A stretch of DNA of 64,000 nt from Caulobacter ginsengisoli (GTDB lineage Bacteria > Pseudomonadota > Alphaproteobacteria > Caulobacterales > Caulobacteraceae): positions 186,001 to 250,000 of the forward strand of contig NZ_JAUSVS010000005.1 in NCBI RefSeq assembly GCF_030814835.1. The letters are read 5' to 3'. The notes beneath the pieces were generated by a model that did no database searches, was not told where the DNA came from, and saw only the letters and a list, made by a program, of their open reading frames with translations. The position numbers and the translations under genes are program-made. Below, piece after piece: positions 63,157 to 64,000 of this stretch (position 1 is the stretch's first letter; each line of letters starts with the position of its first letter).

Positions 63157-64000
63157 ACCGTGCAGTGGGCCTGGGTGCGGACCTTGGCGGCCTGGGCGGT
63201 CACCACCGGCGGGGCCTTGGGATAGTATTTGGCCAGCTGCGCCAGGGTCTGGCAGGCGTCCTGGGGCTTGCCCAGGGCCACCAGGGAACGCGACAGCTCG
63301 AGCACCGCGTCGGGGGCCCAGGCGGTCTTGGGCCAGCCGCGGATGGCGGCGATGAAGGCCTGGGCGGCGTCGGCGTTGGCGTTGCGCACGCTGAGCGTCT
63401 TGCCCAGCCAGTAGCTGCCCTCGGCGGCCCTGGGGCTGTCGCCATACTGGCGGACGAAGGCGGCGAAGGCGGCCTCGGCGCTGTCATAATCGCCGCTGTC
63501 CATGAAGCCCTTGGCCTTGGCGAAGGCCTCGTCGGGGCTGGCCGCGTCGGCCATCGCCGCCTCGGCCTGCTGGGTGGTGTCGGCGGCCTGCTGGGCCTGG
63601 GCCTGGGCGGTTTCCAGCTCGCCAAGGCGCTTTTCCAGCCCGGCCAGGCGCTCGATCAGGGCGGCGTTGTCAGACTGGCTGCGGGTCAGGGCCTTCTTGG
63701 TCTGGTCCAGGTCGTGGGCCAGGCTCTCGTTGGTGGCATTGAGCTGGGTCAGGGCCTGCTGCAGGTCGTTCATCTTCTCGGTCAGGTCGGCCAGCTGGGT
63801 CTCCGACTCGGCCGACTGCACCACCACGGGCTTACCGCTGTCGCGGCCCTGGAAGACGATGGCGCGCAGCTCGCGCACCACCTTTTCCATATTGTCCAGC
63901 CGCCGCTTGGAGCGGTCGTCCAGCGGGTCGGTGTCGATGGGGGTCTGGGCGAAGGCCGGCAGGGCCACGGCGCCGACGGTCGCGACGGTCAGCAGGGCGG
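63153..64000 (-). CDS. cpoB: tol-pal system protein CpoB/YbgF (5' end outside window)
   Basis: The visible part begins inside a signal peptide (ending LPAFAQ). A coiled coil follows (RRLDNMEKVVRELRAIVFQG; LTEKMNDLQQALTQLNATNE), then Ala/Gln linkers and C-terminal TPR units (AKGFMDSGDYDSAEAAFAAF; SPRAAEGSYWLGKTLSVRNA). This is CpoB, which links the Tol-Pal system with peptidoglycan synthesis. The start codon lies beyond base 64000. It overlaps the tilS start. Confidence 0.93.
   Translation of the reverse strand, partial: ALLTVATVGAVALPAFAQTPIDTDPLDDRSKRRLDNMEKVVRELRAIVFQGRDSGKPVVVQSAESETQLADLTEKMNDLQQALTQLNATNESLAHDLDQTKKALTRSQSDNAALIERLAGLEKRLGELETAQAQAQQAADTTQQAEAAMADAASPDEAFAKAKGFMDSGDYDSAEAAFAAFVRQYGDSPRAAEGSYWLGKTLSVRNANADAAQAFIAAIRGWPKTAWAPDAVLELSRSLVALGKPQDACQTLAQLAKYYPKAPPVVTAQAAKVRTQAHCTV

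Overview
The window is GC-rich, densely coded chromosomal DNA from an alphaproteobacterium, most likely a member of the Caulobacteraceae (Caulobacter/Phenylobacterium type). The main pointers are a gapR (DUF2312) gene a few hundred bases from a TacA-like sigma-54 response regulator, an aa3-type oxidase subunit IV gene just ahead of the split pntAA/pntAB/pntB genes, a 41-residue alphaproteobacterial-type L36, a DUF6491 secreted protein, COQ9, and a SerC of the alphaproteobacterial type. I see no prophage, integrase, insertion sequence, CRISPR array, rRNA or tRNA. The accessory signal lies in small genes, regulatory sites and many short palindromic repeats.

Layout. 1-2.3 kb: a stress-type cluster with a secreted DJ-1/PfpI protein, a 39-residue peptide with 12 cysteines, a divergent GlxA-type AraC regulator and an HxlR regulator. 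2.5-10.6 kb: envelope and house-keeping genes (DUF3833-like and DUF6491 proteins, MnmC, two alanine-rich lipoproteins, MotA, an MFS exporter, an MltB-type transglycosylase, a small secreted protein). 10.6-17 kb: regulation (Crp/Fnr protein, L36, HAD phosphatase, GapR, TacA-like regulator, membrane hybrid kinase). 17-22 kb: hydrolases, oligoendopeptidase F and a LuxR-HTH/VOC fusion. 22-26.5 kb: respiratory redox genes, with two unknown membrane proteins inside the transhydrogenase operon. 26.5-36.4 kb: hydrolases, acyltransferase, DUF998 protein, OpgH, M23 peptidase and an ABC-2 exporter. 36.6-40.6 kb: S21, COQ9, PurE/PurK and a diguanylate cyclase. 40.8-45 kb: a serine operon, serC-sseB-sseB-serA. 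45-52.8 kb: EamA transporter, a zinc-type TonB receptor under a Zur-like box, small membrane/helical proteins, a second hybrid kinase and PhzF. 52.9-59.9 kb: MocR regulator with GNAT enzyme, a ThiD-nucleotidyltransferase-cupin-DUF4262 overlap cluster, KptA and FolP. 59.9-64 kb: FtsH, TilS and CpoB (5' end beyond the window).

Themes. (1) Nearly every convergent gap longer than about 75 bp holds a palindromic repeat, from several different families, as if these elements serve as two-way transcript ends. (2) One such element, 180 bp long, sits in frame inside tilS. (3) Local control signals can be read directly: a 23-bp Zur-like operator, a perfect 13-bp stem that buries a ribosome binding site, a structured serC leader and an apparent CTG start for rpsU. 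(4) The cysteine-rich peptide and the SseB pair in the serine operon are the best candidates for little-studied biology.
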